Below, one piece after another: positions 11,008 through 22,871 of a stretch of 52,500 nt of DNA. Numbering within the stretch: the first letter of the stretch is position 1; every line of letters starts with the position of its first letter. The notes under the pieces were generated by a model that ran no database searches, was not told where the DNA came from, and saw only the letters and a program-made list of their open reading frames with translations. The position numbers were made by a program, and so were the translations under genes. This DNA comes from Glandiceps talaboti (lineage: Eukaryota; Hemichordata; Enteropneusta; Spengelidae), in NCBI RefSeq assembly GCF_964340395.1, contig NC_135559.1:21624621-21677120 (forward strand), given 5' to 3'.

Positions 11008-12090
11008 GAAGTTTAATAGCATCTTGACAGTGAAAGGTAGGGGAAAGCTTGAGAAGGGAATATGTACATCTCTTATGGGGTTCCGGGAAGGGGGGGTCTC
11101 CCTGAAGGTATTTCACTCTGAAAAGTCAATTTTGAGACTATTCAGGCCCTTTCAGACAATAATTTCCAAGCTTTACAAGACAGCACCAACATGTAAAAAA
11201 CAACTATATAGGGTTGAAATATTTTTGAAATATAGTTTGATAGCATCTTGACAGTAAGAGGGGAAGAGCTTGAGACTGGGATGTGTACACCTCATGTAGG
11301 GGGGTCCTAGGGGGTCTTCCCCTAGAAGCCCTGGAGGTTTTTTACTCTGAAAAATCAATTTTGAGACTATTCAGACCCTTTCAGACAATAATTTCCAAGC
11401 TTTACAAGACAGCACCAACATGTAAAAAGCAACTACATCGGGTTGAAATACTTTTGAAATATACTTTGATAGCATCTTGACAGTAAGAGGGGAAGGGCTT
11501 GAGACTGGGATATGTCCACCTCATGTGGGGGTCCAAGGGGTCTCCCTCTAGAAGCCCTGTAGGACTTATCTCTTAAAGCCAATATTTAGGCTATTCAGAC
11601 TCTTTCAAGCAATAACTCAATCCATGCTTTACAAGACAGCGCCATCAAGTATCAGTGTGGTGACTATTCTTTATAACTTACACAGGGTTGACATATGTTC
11701 TTAAAAAGTTAAATAGCATCATTATATACATGTAGTAAAGGTCATCTAATGGTAGTATCACTGGTAGGGGAGATTTAGCGTTTAATGCAAATTTAGACTA
11801 CCTTGGCAAACATTTCACATCTTTAAAAAGACAATATCATCTCAAATTAGAATTGGGTGAAAATATTTAAGAAAAGTTTAATACCATTATGACAGTAAGA
11901 AGGTTGTTGGTGCATCTGATCGTTGGTTGAATGCATGAGTGACATCTGGAGTGAGGGATGGGGGGTTTTCCCCCTGGCAGATCTGCAGTTGTTTGCTTCT
12001 ATTAAGGCAATGTTTAGGTTATTCATAGCCTTTGAGGTAATATTTCCAAGCTTCGAATAGCTAATGTAAGTGAATGTAAGTTTTAAATGA
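11008..12090 (+). repeat. ~230-bp tandem repeat, 3 clear plus decayed copies
   Basis: The unit contains ATAGCATCTTGACAGT, then GGGGAAGGGCTTGAGA, GTCTCCC, TTTTGAGACTATTCAG, TTTCCAAGCTTTACAAGACA and AGCACCAACATGTAAAA. Good copies start near 11008, 11235 and 11465. Two more diverged copies follow to about 12090 (the CATTATGACAGTAAG and AATATTTCCAAGCTT blocks). No gene is apparent in it. Confidence 0.8.
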
Positions 12091-12894
12091 GTTTCCCATG
12101 TCACATAAAAATGGCCCCGTAACATTGGTATAGGGGCATTAATATTCCATGTATAGTAAAGTCACCGGTATGTTACAGAACTTTAGGTGGTCATACCTTG
12201 TGTATAATAGAAACTGGAATCTGATGAGATGTGGTGATTTGTAGTGTCAATGACATGTAGTGTCCAAAATAGAAAGTGTATTAATCCCTTCTGACAAGTT
12301 CATAGTGACGAGTAGAACATTTTAGATTAACTTCTTTTATAAACTATCTATGAAGATTACCATTACGAAACCTCCAAGTTCACTTTTGCCCCAAAGTGCA
12401 ATATAAATGAAGCCCTGATTGTGAAACAGCCAAGCATTTACACGACATGTTCTGTAACTAGTGTGGTAGCTAGGTAATACATGTATATGTATATTTATAG
12501 TTATGCTTGAACTAATAAGTAATATCAAAGAATTCATGTAAGAAATAGGGATAAGAACAAATATTTACATGTACCACATTTAAGACAAAGCTATATGCCA
12601 TTGTAGAAAAAGGATTTTTTTTCTTCCACTACAATCCAAAACACAATGACCCCCCCCCCCCTCCACAATTTCAAAAACAGGGTAACCCCCCCCCGGCCGA
12701 AGAAAATGACCGGTACCTAAGTGACAATTATTACATTGAAAGTTTATCAAGAGTTTTAACGATAAATAACTCATGTATGAAAGACGACACATTCAGCCCA
12801 TGCTTGTAATATTAGTTCCGAGGCTATCTGTGGTCATGCCACAGAAATAACGTATTATTCAGGCCGCCAAGTCTGAAATTGCCAGGCTTGCAGT

Positions 12895-14185
12895 ACAAAT
12901 GTTGGCAGTATGTTTGGTTAGAGTAACATCTAGGCCTTCAGAAAACTGATGTTGCCCCTCTAGATTCTCTTCCGCAAACTCACAGGAGACAGTTTCCATA
13001 GTAACGTTGACATTATTTTGAAGGATGCTAAAATACTAAGAACGTCATATCTCGTGCCCCAGAAATGGCATATAATCACAATTAAAGTTATGTTTAAATT
13101 ATAGATATTTTATGGGACAGGGAACTCAATCATTACATGACCTTTTCGATTCAAGCTCAGGGTCATAGTCAAAATTCAAGGTCAACTTAATTTGTTGGAC
13201 TTTTATCGAAACATTCATTGAAAGTTTTCTGTATACTTCCATCACATATGACTGGTAAAGTTGTAAGTCGGTCAGAAAATAGCCCAACATACAATCTTTC
13301 CGAAAAAATGTGGAAAAAAGTATATATGAAGTTATTTTGTAGCAAAAAAAACTACTGTCAATATCCCCAATTATACCAAAGTGTTAATATACCAATCTGA
13401 AAGTACTATTAATATGATGTAAGTATAGGGTTTTGGGGACAAGCAAGTCACTGATTACAGCAGTTTGTAATAAAAGCAGCTCAGCATATGCCTTTGCTGT
13501 ATTTTTCCTGAAAGACTATATAATTATTAGCTATTTTCTGAGCGATCTTCATCTGTAAAGACCATGTGTGATGTTAGCTATACAAAAGATTCCTACGGTA
13601 TTTTAATAATTACAAAAAATTAAGGTGATCTTGAATTTTGACAATGACCTTGACCTTGGATCAAAAAGATCACGTGTTCAGTGAGTTGCCCGTCCCCTAA
13701 AACCCATGTACAGATATTCGGTCAAATCTATAGCACCTTGGGACCTTGTCATATTTTACATAATGGTGGATCTTGGTATCAGTTGTCTTGATAACAGGAT
13801 TTTGTAATAACGCATCTCCAAATAGGCGTTTACTGTATTTTTCCTGAAAGACTATAGCATTTGCTATTTTGTGACTGATTTTCAGCAATAACAACTGCTT
13901 GATGTTAGTCTTATAAAATTTTCCCCCAGAGCTTAATAAAAATATAGAAAAAAATAAGATGACCTTGAATTTTCACTGTGACTTTGAACTTTGATTATGA
14001 ATATAGTACTTCTGGAGCCTGAGATGTGACGTTTTTTAATGCTTAGCACCCTTCAAAATAATGTCACCTTTACCGTGGAAACTGCCTCCTGTGAGTTTGA
14101 GCAAGAGTCCAGAGGGACACCATCAGTTTTCTGATGGCCAAGATATTACTCTAACCAAATATAATGTCAAAAATTGTACTTGAAA
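12895..14185. mobile_element. Element with ~190-bp long inverted terminal repeats
   Basis: Positions of about 12895-13085 match the reverse complement of about 13995-14185 over many blocks: TTTGGTTAGAGTAA, TCAGAAAACTGATG, AAACTCACAGGAG, CAGTTTCCA and GACATTATTTTGAAGG. Between the arms, two half-units repeat in direct orientation (TATTTTTCCTGAAAGACTAT at about 13499 and 13838). No protein is recognisable. The homologous part of the copy 2 intron lacks the element. The exact termini and target duplication are unclear because the arms are diverged. Confidence 0.7.
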
Positions 14186-14439
14186 CCATGTTAAGGTAAC
14201 TCTTGTTTTAAGCCACTTTTTGGAGCTTGGCATCCTAATAGGCTACACAATGTTTTACGACATCCTCGACTGAAAGGTTCGTCCGTCGTAACCAATAATT
14301 ACAACCAGTTTGTGGTTACCTAGCTGAACACAACGTGGAGCTTTGTGTGAGAGAGGAAAAATAAATGAAGAAACAAATATATTAGTGAATGGGTGGGTGT
14401 TGTCGTATCCGTCCAGCACATGATCATGAATATTCGAAT

Positions 14440-15055
14440 ATTCACTGCATTAGTGGGTTTTCGACTAGGCACGTATACGTACCGACGGTCAACGACAGTC
14501 CCTCACTAATGAAGTATTCTTATCATTTTATGCCAATTTAGACGTAACCATAAATGAACACGATCAACAATACTTATTAGTCTATTTGACCACATTTAAT
14601 GTCATTGAAACCACCTGCAGTGCCATATATAAATCGTTATATTCCTCCAATCCAAAATCACTTTGATAAGCTATCAAATTTGAAATGGTTTGAAAAGTGT
14701 CAAGTTAAGTAATCTTCAACGGCATATAAACGTTTCAGTGTATCAAAATAATGACTAGAAATGTATTCATGGGAAAGGATGCGAAAAGTCTAAAAATCAT
14801 TTATTAAAATTTGATTTGTTTGACGAGAGGTGTTTTGGTAGCACTACACTATACACGCTATAGTCCATTAAATTGCCAAACAAAACAGCAATAATTAGAA
14901 TGGCAAATATATCGTTCATTGTTCCCAGAATCAATAGGTTTAAGTATAGCCTACTTTGAAATAGCAATTTTCTGAAACGAATACAATGTTTCGATCCGTC
15001 TCCTGCAGACCTTGATCACTTCAATTTCAGACTTAATTCAATCATTGACATTGTG
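14440..15055 (+). other. Intron segment shared with LicD copy 2
   Basis: Non-coding block strongly similar to 28185-28865 (for example TGAAGTATTCTTATCATTT, GACCTTGATCACTTCAATTT). It is part of the ancestral intron that was duplicated with the gene. Copy 2 has extra inserts within it at 28091, 28424 and 28668. Confidence 0.85.
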
Positions 15056-16550
15056 GAATCAAGGTCTCGCATTCGTTTCCAATTTGCCTTTAGAAAAGAG
15101 ACTTCTCCAAAGCTATGATTTTACTGTCCTAATAATTAGACATCGAAATATTTACGGCAATAAAAGGTTCATTCGACTTGCATTCGTCTTTTGTCAAGCC
15201 TGCTAACTCTCAAAGCGAAATTTAAGAACGTTGTGTTAACTAATAGTACTATCAATGTTCCGTGTTGGTTCCATGGATAGTTAAAGTAGTATTATAACAA
15301 AAATAAAGTTATACTTGGGATTCACCAAGCTCGGATGATTTCCTCCAGAACATTGTCGAGCAGCACAGTTAAACACAACCTTTTCAACTTACGAATATTA
15401 TGAATAACTGACGTATTTTGTCAATTGATTATTGAGGTTTACTTCACGCCTCCCCATGCATTCCTCAAAATTAAAATAATAGAGGTTTTGGTCTGCATTC
15501 GCTCCGTTGACCTTAAATATTATCAGAACTAATAATGCTTTTGTCGATTCATATGTCGCACTGTATTTGCATGGCTGGCGTTATAGTTTTGATGAAATGT
15601 TCTATGATCGAAACAAAATTGGCAGTGCACACAATATACCTAAACTGGTCCTACAATACACGTGCATGAATCGATTAGAATAACATAATTATCCCTACTC
15701 CGCATTGCGAGCATGTAGTTGCTAGCTACAAGTTCTACTTATTTGAGATCACACGTGGATGGGTCGACGCATAGAAAAGAGAGAGCATCTACAATCAACA
15801 TTCCATTCCATGGTTACATTGCATAATTAATCATGACGGTTTTCCCATATTAGGCGTTCAAGTGCTACAAACCCGACTTGGTGAGCCAGCAAGTCGGGTA
15901 TAATAAACATTGTTTGCATCTCTAAAGCTGTTTATAATGTCACTGATAATAGGTCAAATAAAACTGATAACAGCTGATATAACATTGAGCTTAGCTTTAC
16001 CTGATATGATTTACTCCTTGAAAATAATCTTGCGCTGTGAACTACACTTTTGAATTACAGTGATCATGGAAAGAGAACAAAAGTTGCACAATAAAATACG
16101 TCACTTGTTCTTTGTGAAAATAAATTTTGATTTTGACTTGCAAAATGGAAATTAGCTCAAACTTTCGGGAATTTGTTTCCGTGTTGAAATGCCCGAAAGT
16201 AGTACCAGCGAGCAAGAGAAACATTTACAAATGTTGACTTGGTGTTATGTAAGAGTGCATTATCACATTTGTAAATATTGGAAACACACATTAGTTAGTG
16301 ATAAGAAATATAAGAAACCCCACTAGCTTGGTTAATTAGGAAAATCCTGTAATGTGATTTTTGCAATAATTAGGCAAAATGTTAACGGTGGAAACTTATA
16401 GTTTAAATTTTCCAATTAATTTTTCATCATGTATAATACATATATAGCTGAGAATCATGATTTTCAACAATGTGTGTAGGACCAAAAATCTATGGTTTAG
16501 CCCTTATATTACGGAATTGTAGGCATTCAGTTTAAATCTGTTATCCCATG
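15056..16550. other. No gene recognised; absent from the copy 2 intron
   Basis: About 1.5 kb of AT-rich intron sequence with no recognisable repeat or exon. In copy 2 the flanks are joined at GTGGAAT|ATGGAGAG with a short microhomology. This fits either a deletion in copy 2 or an insertion in copy 1. Confidence 0.5.
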
Positions 16551-16566
16551 TCTTGGCACTCTCCCT

Positions 16567-16830
16567 ATGCAGCGACTTCGATCAGCCGGGCTGTACGTGT
16601 ATGTTACTGTTATTCAGGGTGAGGAAGGCAACAACCACGTACAAAGAGGCATTGCATATGGAGAGTGCTTTCTTGGCCATCTTCTGTCTACAAGGAACTG
16701 GGCATCGATGTGTAGGCATGGAAATAGATCTGGCCAATCAAGATGTGTTTTTAATGGTAGTCATATAAAAGTACTAAATACAATAAAACGAGTCGACAAT
16801 GAAGAGTACAATAAAGCTGTTAAGATCTGA
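16567..16830 (+). other. Unrecognised conserved open frame within the LicD copy 1 intron
   Basis: An 87-codon frame from an ATG at 16567 to TGA at 16828. It contains GLYVYVTVIQGEEGNNHVQ, GECFLGHLL and a basic C-terminal half rich in N, R and K. A possible acceptor (TTATTCAG) precedes GGTGAGG near 16617. The last 62 codons recur in the copy 2 intron (28873-29050) with three base changes, all synonymous in this frame. I do not recognise the protein. It may be an alternative or captured exon, or the fossil of a retroposed gene. Confidence 0.3.
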
Positions 16831-17318
16831 AACGGTTTTTTTCTGTTATTTTGATTTCATCAGAAGAATTGTTGCAGTTAGGTACACCGAATGGATGATT
16901 CCATTATGGAATTTGGGGGCGTGTCCAAAAACAACCGTTGATATATTATGATAGAGAAAATAGATATTCATAAACCTGACTACGCTACATAGGGGATTCT
17001 ATTACTCAGTTTAAGGTATAAATCAACATAATACTAGAATATCGTAGCTTTATATAAGAAAGTATTATACCAAAGTGAAAATAATGTCTGAGGTTGGTCC
17101 ATGTTATTTTACTGACCAATTCAGAAGGAAGGTTAGGAGTTTCCATAATGGTCTCGACCATACGATATTCAAATACATTTTCTTGAGATCAACATTTATG
17201 TCACACAGACAAGATAAGTCAACCCTCGTACACAGAAAACATTGCATATAACATGACCAGGTAGATAAAATATATACATTGATATTTACCCATGATTCCT
17301 GTATGCCTTATATCGTAG

Positions 17319-17772
17319 ACACGATTACGACGGCGACATCGGTATCCTCTACGAAACCGACGGTGCATACTCTGATAAGATATTCCAAATCGCAATGGAG
17401 AAGAAAGGAATACTAGTAACCAGGTGTTATAATCTTCAAAATGAATTCATAGGTGTTGGTAATCTGCAATATAACAATCTTGTCGTGGATATCCAACGCT
17501 ATGAGGTTTCCAAGGAGAAAGACAATGGCAAAGTACGTATGAAACTCAGAAGAGTACCAACATTCTCAGACGGTGTTACTCTGACGATTGTCCAACGTTT
17601 GGATTATAAACTTCAAGTGTATCCGTTATCCTGGATCCTACCTCTACAATCAAGACATTTTCTTGGGATGGAAACGAAGGTTCCTCACAAAATGGAACAA
17701 TATTTGAAGTTTCATTATCCAACTTACAAATATAATATTCCATACAAATGGAAATGTTGGTTATCGTTTTAA
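17319..17772 (+). CDS. LicD/FKRP-like transferase, copy 1, exon 2
   Basis: The acceptor ATCGTAG at 17312-17318 joins in frame to exon 1 (AG+A = Arg100). The exon runs to TAA at 17770-17772 and supplies residues 100-250. It opens with RHDYDGDIGI, whose D102, D104 and D106 match the metal-binding DxDxD motif of the family (DYDVD in FKRP). Further on are NLVVDIQRY, resembling the family HVDLWP block, and the C-terminal region PLSWILPLQSRHFLGM...P...YLKFHYPTYKY, the usual LicD C terminus where 'YP' closes the fold. No frameshift or stop interrupts it, so the gene looks functional. The protein is at the short end for animal members, with little stem region. Confidence 0.9.
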
Positions 17773-17835
17773 ATGCACCAGAGTAAAGGTTTGTGCGATA
17801 TATGGGGGGGGGGAGGCTTAGTCTGAATCGGTCAA

Positions 17836-17888
17836 ACAAACAAACAAACAAACAAACAAACAAACAAACAAACAAACAAACAATCAAA
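17836..17888. repeat. (CAAA)n microsatellite
   Basis: About 12 units of CAAA/AAAC downstream of LicD copy 1. The orthologous position after copy 2 (31636-31666) has a shorter tract. Confidence 0.95.
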
Positions 17889-18502
17889 CACATGTCAGTT
17901 CTTTTAACATACAATGAAAACATAAAGACAAATACAGTTACAAATCATAAACATAACCATTGCAAACATGGCGACAAAGGCTACTGCATTGGTGAATTAC
18001 GAATATAAATGTAAATTCTCTGCAACGAATATTACACAGTGAACCTTGCACACCCCTGTAGTACTCGCAAACCTAGGCACTTAGCTGTACCAGCTCAGTG
18101 GAGCCACGTACGGGGACTATACCAGCTATATGTACAATATACCTTGTACAGCTCTGGCCAACACACTGTAACATGTAACATAGTTTTACCTAGCTAGATT
18201 TGACAGATGTGCAACTGGTATGCCAACGTCAATGTAACATGGATGTGAGAAATACCAATGCAGCATAGTATATGTATATTTTTCTTACAACATCCTATGT
18301 TACAGCTATGCTAACATAGTTGACATACGACTGTGGGAAAGAGCTCTTATACATGATATTTCCCACAGCCATGTACCAGCTATATATGTGAGCAATGCTA
18401 GTCAGATATGAACAAAAGGGTTGCTACAGGGTATTATTCCACCATAGCTGTTACATATATGTGTACAACTGGGTGCTAGGTATACATGTGCAGTACACAG
18501 CC

Positions 18503-20300
18503 AGTACCGTAGCCTGCGGGGGGGGGGGCACGGGGGGGGGCAGCTGCCCCCTGAGATTTTGGAAAAAAAGAAAGAAAAAAGCTATTTTTTGAATACATAG
18601 CGATGCTATTAGAATCGTTATTTACGTGACGATTCCTAGTATGCGTGATTTAAATGGATAGTTCACTAAAGTGACTGTACACAAGTACAAAAGGAGTGTG
18701 CACATGCACTTTGCATTTTCCGCGAGTAACAGTAGTCTTGAAAGTCTCCTTCTTTTGAAGATAGCAAGTCGCAATTAAAATGTCAGCGAGTGAAACTAAA
18801 AAAAAAAGACGGAAAAAGTCGTTCAACGTGAGGTCGCCTGCTATGCTGCATGTAGTGACTCCGAAGATGCGCTCGATCTCATTTACATCTTGTTCCTTAT
18901 ATTAAAAAATTTCATACTGATAAAACGGCATATCTTTTTTTGGAATATTTGGTGGCCCTGAAAAACTATTAAACTAGGTACGCAGATTAAGATCCACTAT
19001 TTGAAGATATTTCTTTCAATAGTTGTGTTCGACGTTGTCTTTGGTTAAAATGTTGTGTGATATAATTATCTCATTGCACACTGACACTAGCGTTATTCAA
19101 AGAATGGCCCTGAATTTGTAAACAGAGCTGTACCTTCGACATAAAAATCCAAACTTCAGTTTCCATTATATTGATAATGACAAGGAGAATTCACTGAGTT
19201 CACCTTGGGTTCCGACATAAACGAGGCCATAACAGTTTTGGGAGTTGGGTAAAGAAAATGATTATTTTGTTGTGTTACTTTTTTGAGAAAGCACCATCCA
19301 TTTTTTTACTTTGAATGTGACATCTTTTCGGCAACTACTTTGAAAGATACGAAATTAGGCCAGAAAAAATGAAAAAGCTGTTCAACTTACGCATATATTT
19401 TTCTTCTGGTGATGGGCAATATATCCTCATGCGGGCTTCGCATTTTTTTTTTCAAAATTAAAAATATTTCTTTATACTTTCTTAATATGTAACTATATAT
19501 ATTTGAGTCTATTCCAAATTATATAATATCTTATACAGTGGTTTACTTGGCTCTGATGTTGTATACAAGCATGAATTGAGATTAAATATCCAATGTGCAC
19601 TAAAAGGAATTGAAGAAAAGTTTACGACCATTGGGCCATCAAAAGTCTGAGAGTCTTGAAATGTTTTGCGCTTTATTCGGGATTTTTTGGAACCAAATTT
19701 AACTTCAGGAGAAGTCATTTGCCATGTACACATCCGCATAATATCTTTCAGCTTTGCCACAACATGGTTTGATATTTTATGCCTCTAAATGGCCTCCTAC
19801 ACTGTCTTATTTTTTCACCTCTGGAGTTGTCTCCTTCCAATGCATCATTGTACCATATGATTTTATATGTAAACTGTAGTGTAGGTGACGGAAGGGGTGG
19901 CTAAAGTAATGCTTGAGTTTCAATTGGCGGGGCTTAACATTTTTTTAGAAGAGAGAGTGAGAGGAACTACACCATTTTTTAACCGTAAATTGTGTACATT
20001 TTCTAACTGTAGCTATGCAGACAAATTACATGAGATAGTATCAAGATGACTGAATAAGTTCTATCTAAACTTGACCTGAAATATTTTGTTATCATTATAT
20101 ATGGCTTGTTTTATCCTTGTCAAGCATTGTGAAAAAGAGAAATCGATCTACTTACTCAATGTGATGGGTTAGGTTACCCGTTGACCAGCATTTTTAAAAT
20201 TTTTTCTGACCTTACATATGATATTTAATTGCGTATGCAAAAATAGATATTAAGTAAATTACATGTAAATTTATGTAAATTTGGTCAGGCTACGGCCCTG
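18503..20300. mobile_element. hAT-like non-autonomous element (contains a nested Harbinger-like element)
   Basis: The left end is CAGTACCGTAGCCTG. The right end is the reverse complement of CAGGGCCGTAGCCTG, so 13 of 15 terminal bases agree. CAGGGCCGTAGCC-type ends next to G-runs (18518-18540) are typical of hAT elements. The 8 bp outside each end are not identical, so the target duplication has decayed or the outermost bases are off by a few. No hAT transposase was seen. The Harbinger-like element at 19358-20211 lies inside it and must be younger. Confidence 0.6.
19358..20211. mobile_element. PIF/Harbinger-like non-autonomous element, copy B (inverted, shorter)
   Basis: The left end is GGCCAGAAAAAATGAAAAAGC and the right end is GTTGACCAGCA...TTTTTTCTGACC. 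TTA flanks both sides (19355-19357 and 20212-20214). At 854 bp it is a deleted relative of copy A, in opposite orientation. The GGTGATGGGCAATATATCC block near its left end matches the block near the right end of copy A. Confidence 0.75.
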
Positions 20301-21270
20301 ACAGCTATGGTACTGGGATGTGCAAAACAGTCGTGGCACAGAGGCGGTATTCCACATGCATACAACAGGTATACTTTTCCCAACCATGTACCAGGGCTGT
20401 GGAAAATATACCATTTTACGGAGCTGTGAGGCACACAGCTGGTATTTAGTTGTTCTCTTTTTAGAATGTGGCCACATCCTAGTGTTACGATGTACAAGGT
20501 TCCCTGTGTACAACGACTTTTCTCATTAGATATACAAGATAGTATAAGATCATGGACCAATATTTCAATAGTTACTATTTCGGCAATTCCGTCCCTTTGT
20601 CTACAAATGTATTGAAGACAATTCTCAAATTGAGTTACTCGAATAGTTTTAATTGGTTGCAATTGACTGACGATAAAACTAGGCATTGAGATATTGTGAT
20701 CAGTTGAGTGTAAATACAATCTCCCTGTTTTGCCACAAAGTAGATTAAGGAGATTAATACAATCTCACACCCCTAATGAGCAGAGATGGAATGTCTCACA
20801 CTAGTTCAGTCAGTCCAGTGGAAATTTAGGCCGAACCTTGACGTAATTGCAACATAAATAATTGTTAGTGTATCTTGCTCAGAATTTTATGCTGAATAAC
20901 ATATCAAAAGTCTGGAAAAAAAATAAGTGGTGGAACATGGTGAAAAATGACGTTTCTTAATTAGCATAATTCGTGAAAAAGTAATATTTATGATATACCA
21001 TTTGTTCAAACAACAATGCAAGTAACATGTCTATGGGTAGGTCTGAAGGTCACGAATTACTTTTCAGTCACTATATGATTGTACAAACATTCCTATTAAA
21101 TTTAAACAGACTTAATGTGTGTAATTTAATCACTTTAGTTAAGGTTACAGATTACATGTAACGTACAATAAGTATACATTTTTGTGAATGCCCATGTGAG
21201 TAGTATGTCTGTCATCAGATATTGGATCGGAGTACTTGAATAGCTTCCTTTCATCATTAAATATTTCCCT
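20301..21270. other. No gene recognised
   Basis: The first ~220 bp contain degenerate copies of an AGCTGT/CCATGTACCAG-type motif also seen at 18.05-18.4 kb. This suggests the hAT-like element split an older repeat. The rest is AT-rich with no recognisable feature. Confidence 0.4.
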
Positions 21271-21279
21271 TGTTAGATA

Positions 21280-22300
21280 AATGTGCATGTTAAACAATAT
21301 AGATAAAGCAAAGGTATTAATATTTAATAGAAATAATAGATTATTAAAACATCAATTAGATATCGAGATCGAATATAGTTTTAAGTATCTAGGGATAGAA
21401 TTTCAACCCAATGGAAAGTTTAAAAAGGCAACAAATGCATTCTAGTCTATCAGAAAATTATTCACTTCGTCCACTAATATAAACATTCCCGCTTGTATCA
21501 AATGTTTGTTCATGCTATTAGACACATACTAACATATGGTTGTGAAATTTGGGGAGCAGAGAAATACACCAATAGAGAAACTAAACATCAAATTATCCAA
21601 AATGTTACTTCAAGTTAACTCATGTGCAACAAACTTAGCAGTAAGGGGGAACGTGACTAGGTAGGCAAACACTGTCAAATTTTGTTAATAACATGATGGT
21701 GAAATACTGGCTGAGAGTGTACACATACGAAAGGAGAAAATAGTCTTATTGGTGAGGCTATCAACTACAAACCGTAAGTGGATGTGAGAACATAGCAAAT
21801 TACTGGAATAATGGAAACAGACTTAACATGAATAACATAATAGAGAGGATAGATAACCAATATATTTCTTAATGGGAACAGGATATTAATGCTGGATAGG
21901 ACTTCTATGGGAGGCAAAAAAGTGCACACCTACTGTAAATTTAAAACTAAATTCAAAATGGAAGAATATTTGTATAATGTTACAAACAATTCCCATAGGA
22001 ACCTTATTTGTAAATTCAGAATCGGTGATCATAGCCTAACGACCGAAAAAAGGAGACATATTAGACCTAAACTAGCAATAGAGGAGAGAATAAGTTTTTA
22101 TAAGTTGTTAAGGTCCTTCTTTGTTTAAATTTCATCTTGGATATTAGGTTTTAACAGTTTTTAAGATCTCTCTGTTTTATGTCCGACATTTTTACAGTTT
22201 AACCCTTCATGATATGTTTTTTCTTTTTTAGTGCTGTAAAGCGCTTTGAGGCTGTTGCGTAATGCGCTGATAAGAATGTATTATTATTAGTAGTAGTAGT
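21280..22300 (+). mobile_element. Decayed LINE, ORF2 C-terminal part and 3' end
   Basis: Across several frames one can read IEYSFKYLGIEFQPNGKFKKA, then ILTYGCEIWGAE, and finally (21889-22128) a C-terminal region with YCKFKTKFKMEEYL and CKFRIGDHSL. This is the same ORF2 C-terminal type as the fragment in the satellite array at 46769-47287. Stops and frameshifts are frequent. The 3' part holds AAGCGCTTTGAGGC...GCGCTGATAAG followed by (TTATTAG)n, the usual LINE tail. Confidence 0.75.
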
Positions 22301-22477
22301 AATAGTATTATTACAAGTGAATCATATCATATCATAATAAAGCATTGCGTGAGAGACAATTTAGAGGAATGGTGCCTTTTGGTCGTATTGTGAATAAAAT
22401 GTATCCGTTTGAGCATATATTTGCTATGCCTGCTCATATTTGCTATTTGCTATGCTGGCTGACGTTTGAGGGCGCTG

Positions 22478-22700
22478 TACAACCGACATTTGTAATAATT
22501 GCCGAAATTTGTAATAACGCCGATATTTGTAATAAAAATCACGTTTTTCGTGTAATAAAACCGACATTTGTAATAATTGCCGAAATTTGTAATAATTTCT
22601 ATGAACGACAAATGTAATAAAAATTGCCGATATTTGTAATAAAATTCAGAAAAAAAAAGTAATAAAATTGCCGAAATTTGTAATAAAAAATTACATTAAG
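22478..22700. repeat. Minisatellite of ATTTGTAATAA type, block 1
   Basis: Irregular 17-40 bp units carrying (C)GACATTTGTAATAA and CCGAAATTTGTAATAA. Related, better ordered units are found at 25304-25860 in the same orientation. Confidence 0.85.
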
Positions 22701-22871
22701 GAGGGTCCTTCCTTTCACACTAAAACATGGGTTATCTAAATAAAGAAATACAAGATCGCAAAAACATCACATCAAATGAAAGTGGATTTAACAAGCATTA
22801 ATTGAATTGAGTAATATAATAATTAATTGAACAATTAAACAAGTTATTATTATTTCAATCAATCCGCATAT

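Larger units (their letters stand above)
8910..12717. mobile_element. 3.8-kb composite insertion inside the splice donor of LicD copy 1
   Basis: Copy 2 reads GAGGTAAGTGAC across its donor. Copy 1 reads GAGGTAA, then about 3.8 kb, then TAAGTGAC followed by sequence colinear with copy 2. TAA (8907-8909 and 12718-12720) is therefore a candidate 3-bp target duplication. Both ends carry C-runs with related motifs (AATGACCCCCC, AAAACAG...), but in direct orientation, and I see no clear terminal inverted repeat. It contains the Harbinger-like element at 9597-10817 and the ~230-bp tandem repeats at 11.0-12.1 kb, so it is probably a nest of elements. Confidence 0.65.
8906..17318 (+). other. Intron of LicD copy 1 (8413 bp), swollen by insertions
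   Basis: The intron starts GTAATG and ends at TATCGTAG. Homology to the copy 2 intron is found in blocks: 12718-12780, about 14440-15055, and 16660 to the acceptor. Everything between is extra sequence in copy 1 or lost from copy 2: about 3.8 kb at 8910-12717, about 1.6 kb at 12.8-14.4 kb, and about 1.6 kb at 15.06-16.66 kb. The last is as easily explained by a deletion in copy 2. Confidence 0.8.

Noticed and set aside
17576-17923. Minus-strand frame of 115 codons opposite LicD copy 1 exon 2 (and 31364-31708 in copy 2)
   Set aside because: Shadow of the real exon plus the (CAAA)n tract. The plus frame carries the family motifs.
20285-20719. 144-codon minus frame near the hAT-like end
   Set aside because: No recognisable domain. 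It overlaps the transposon end and degenerate repeats, and there is no splice or start context.
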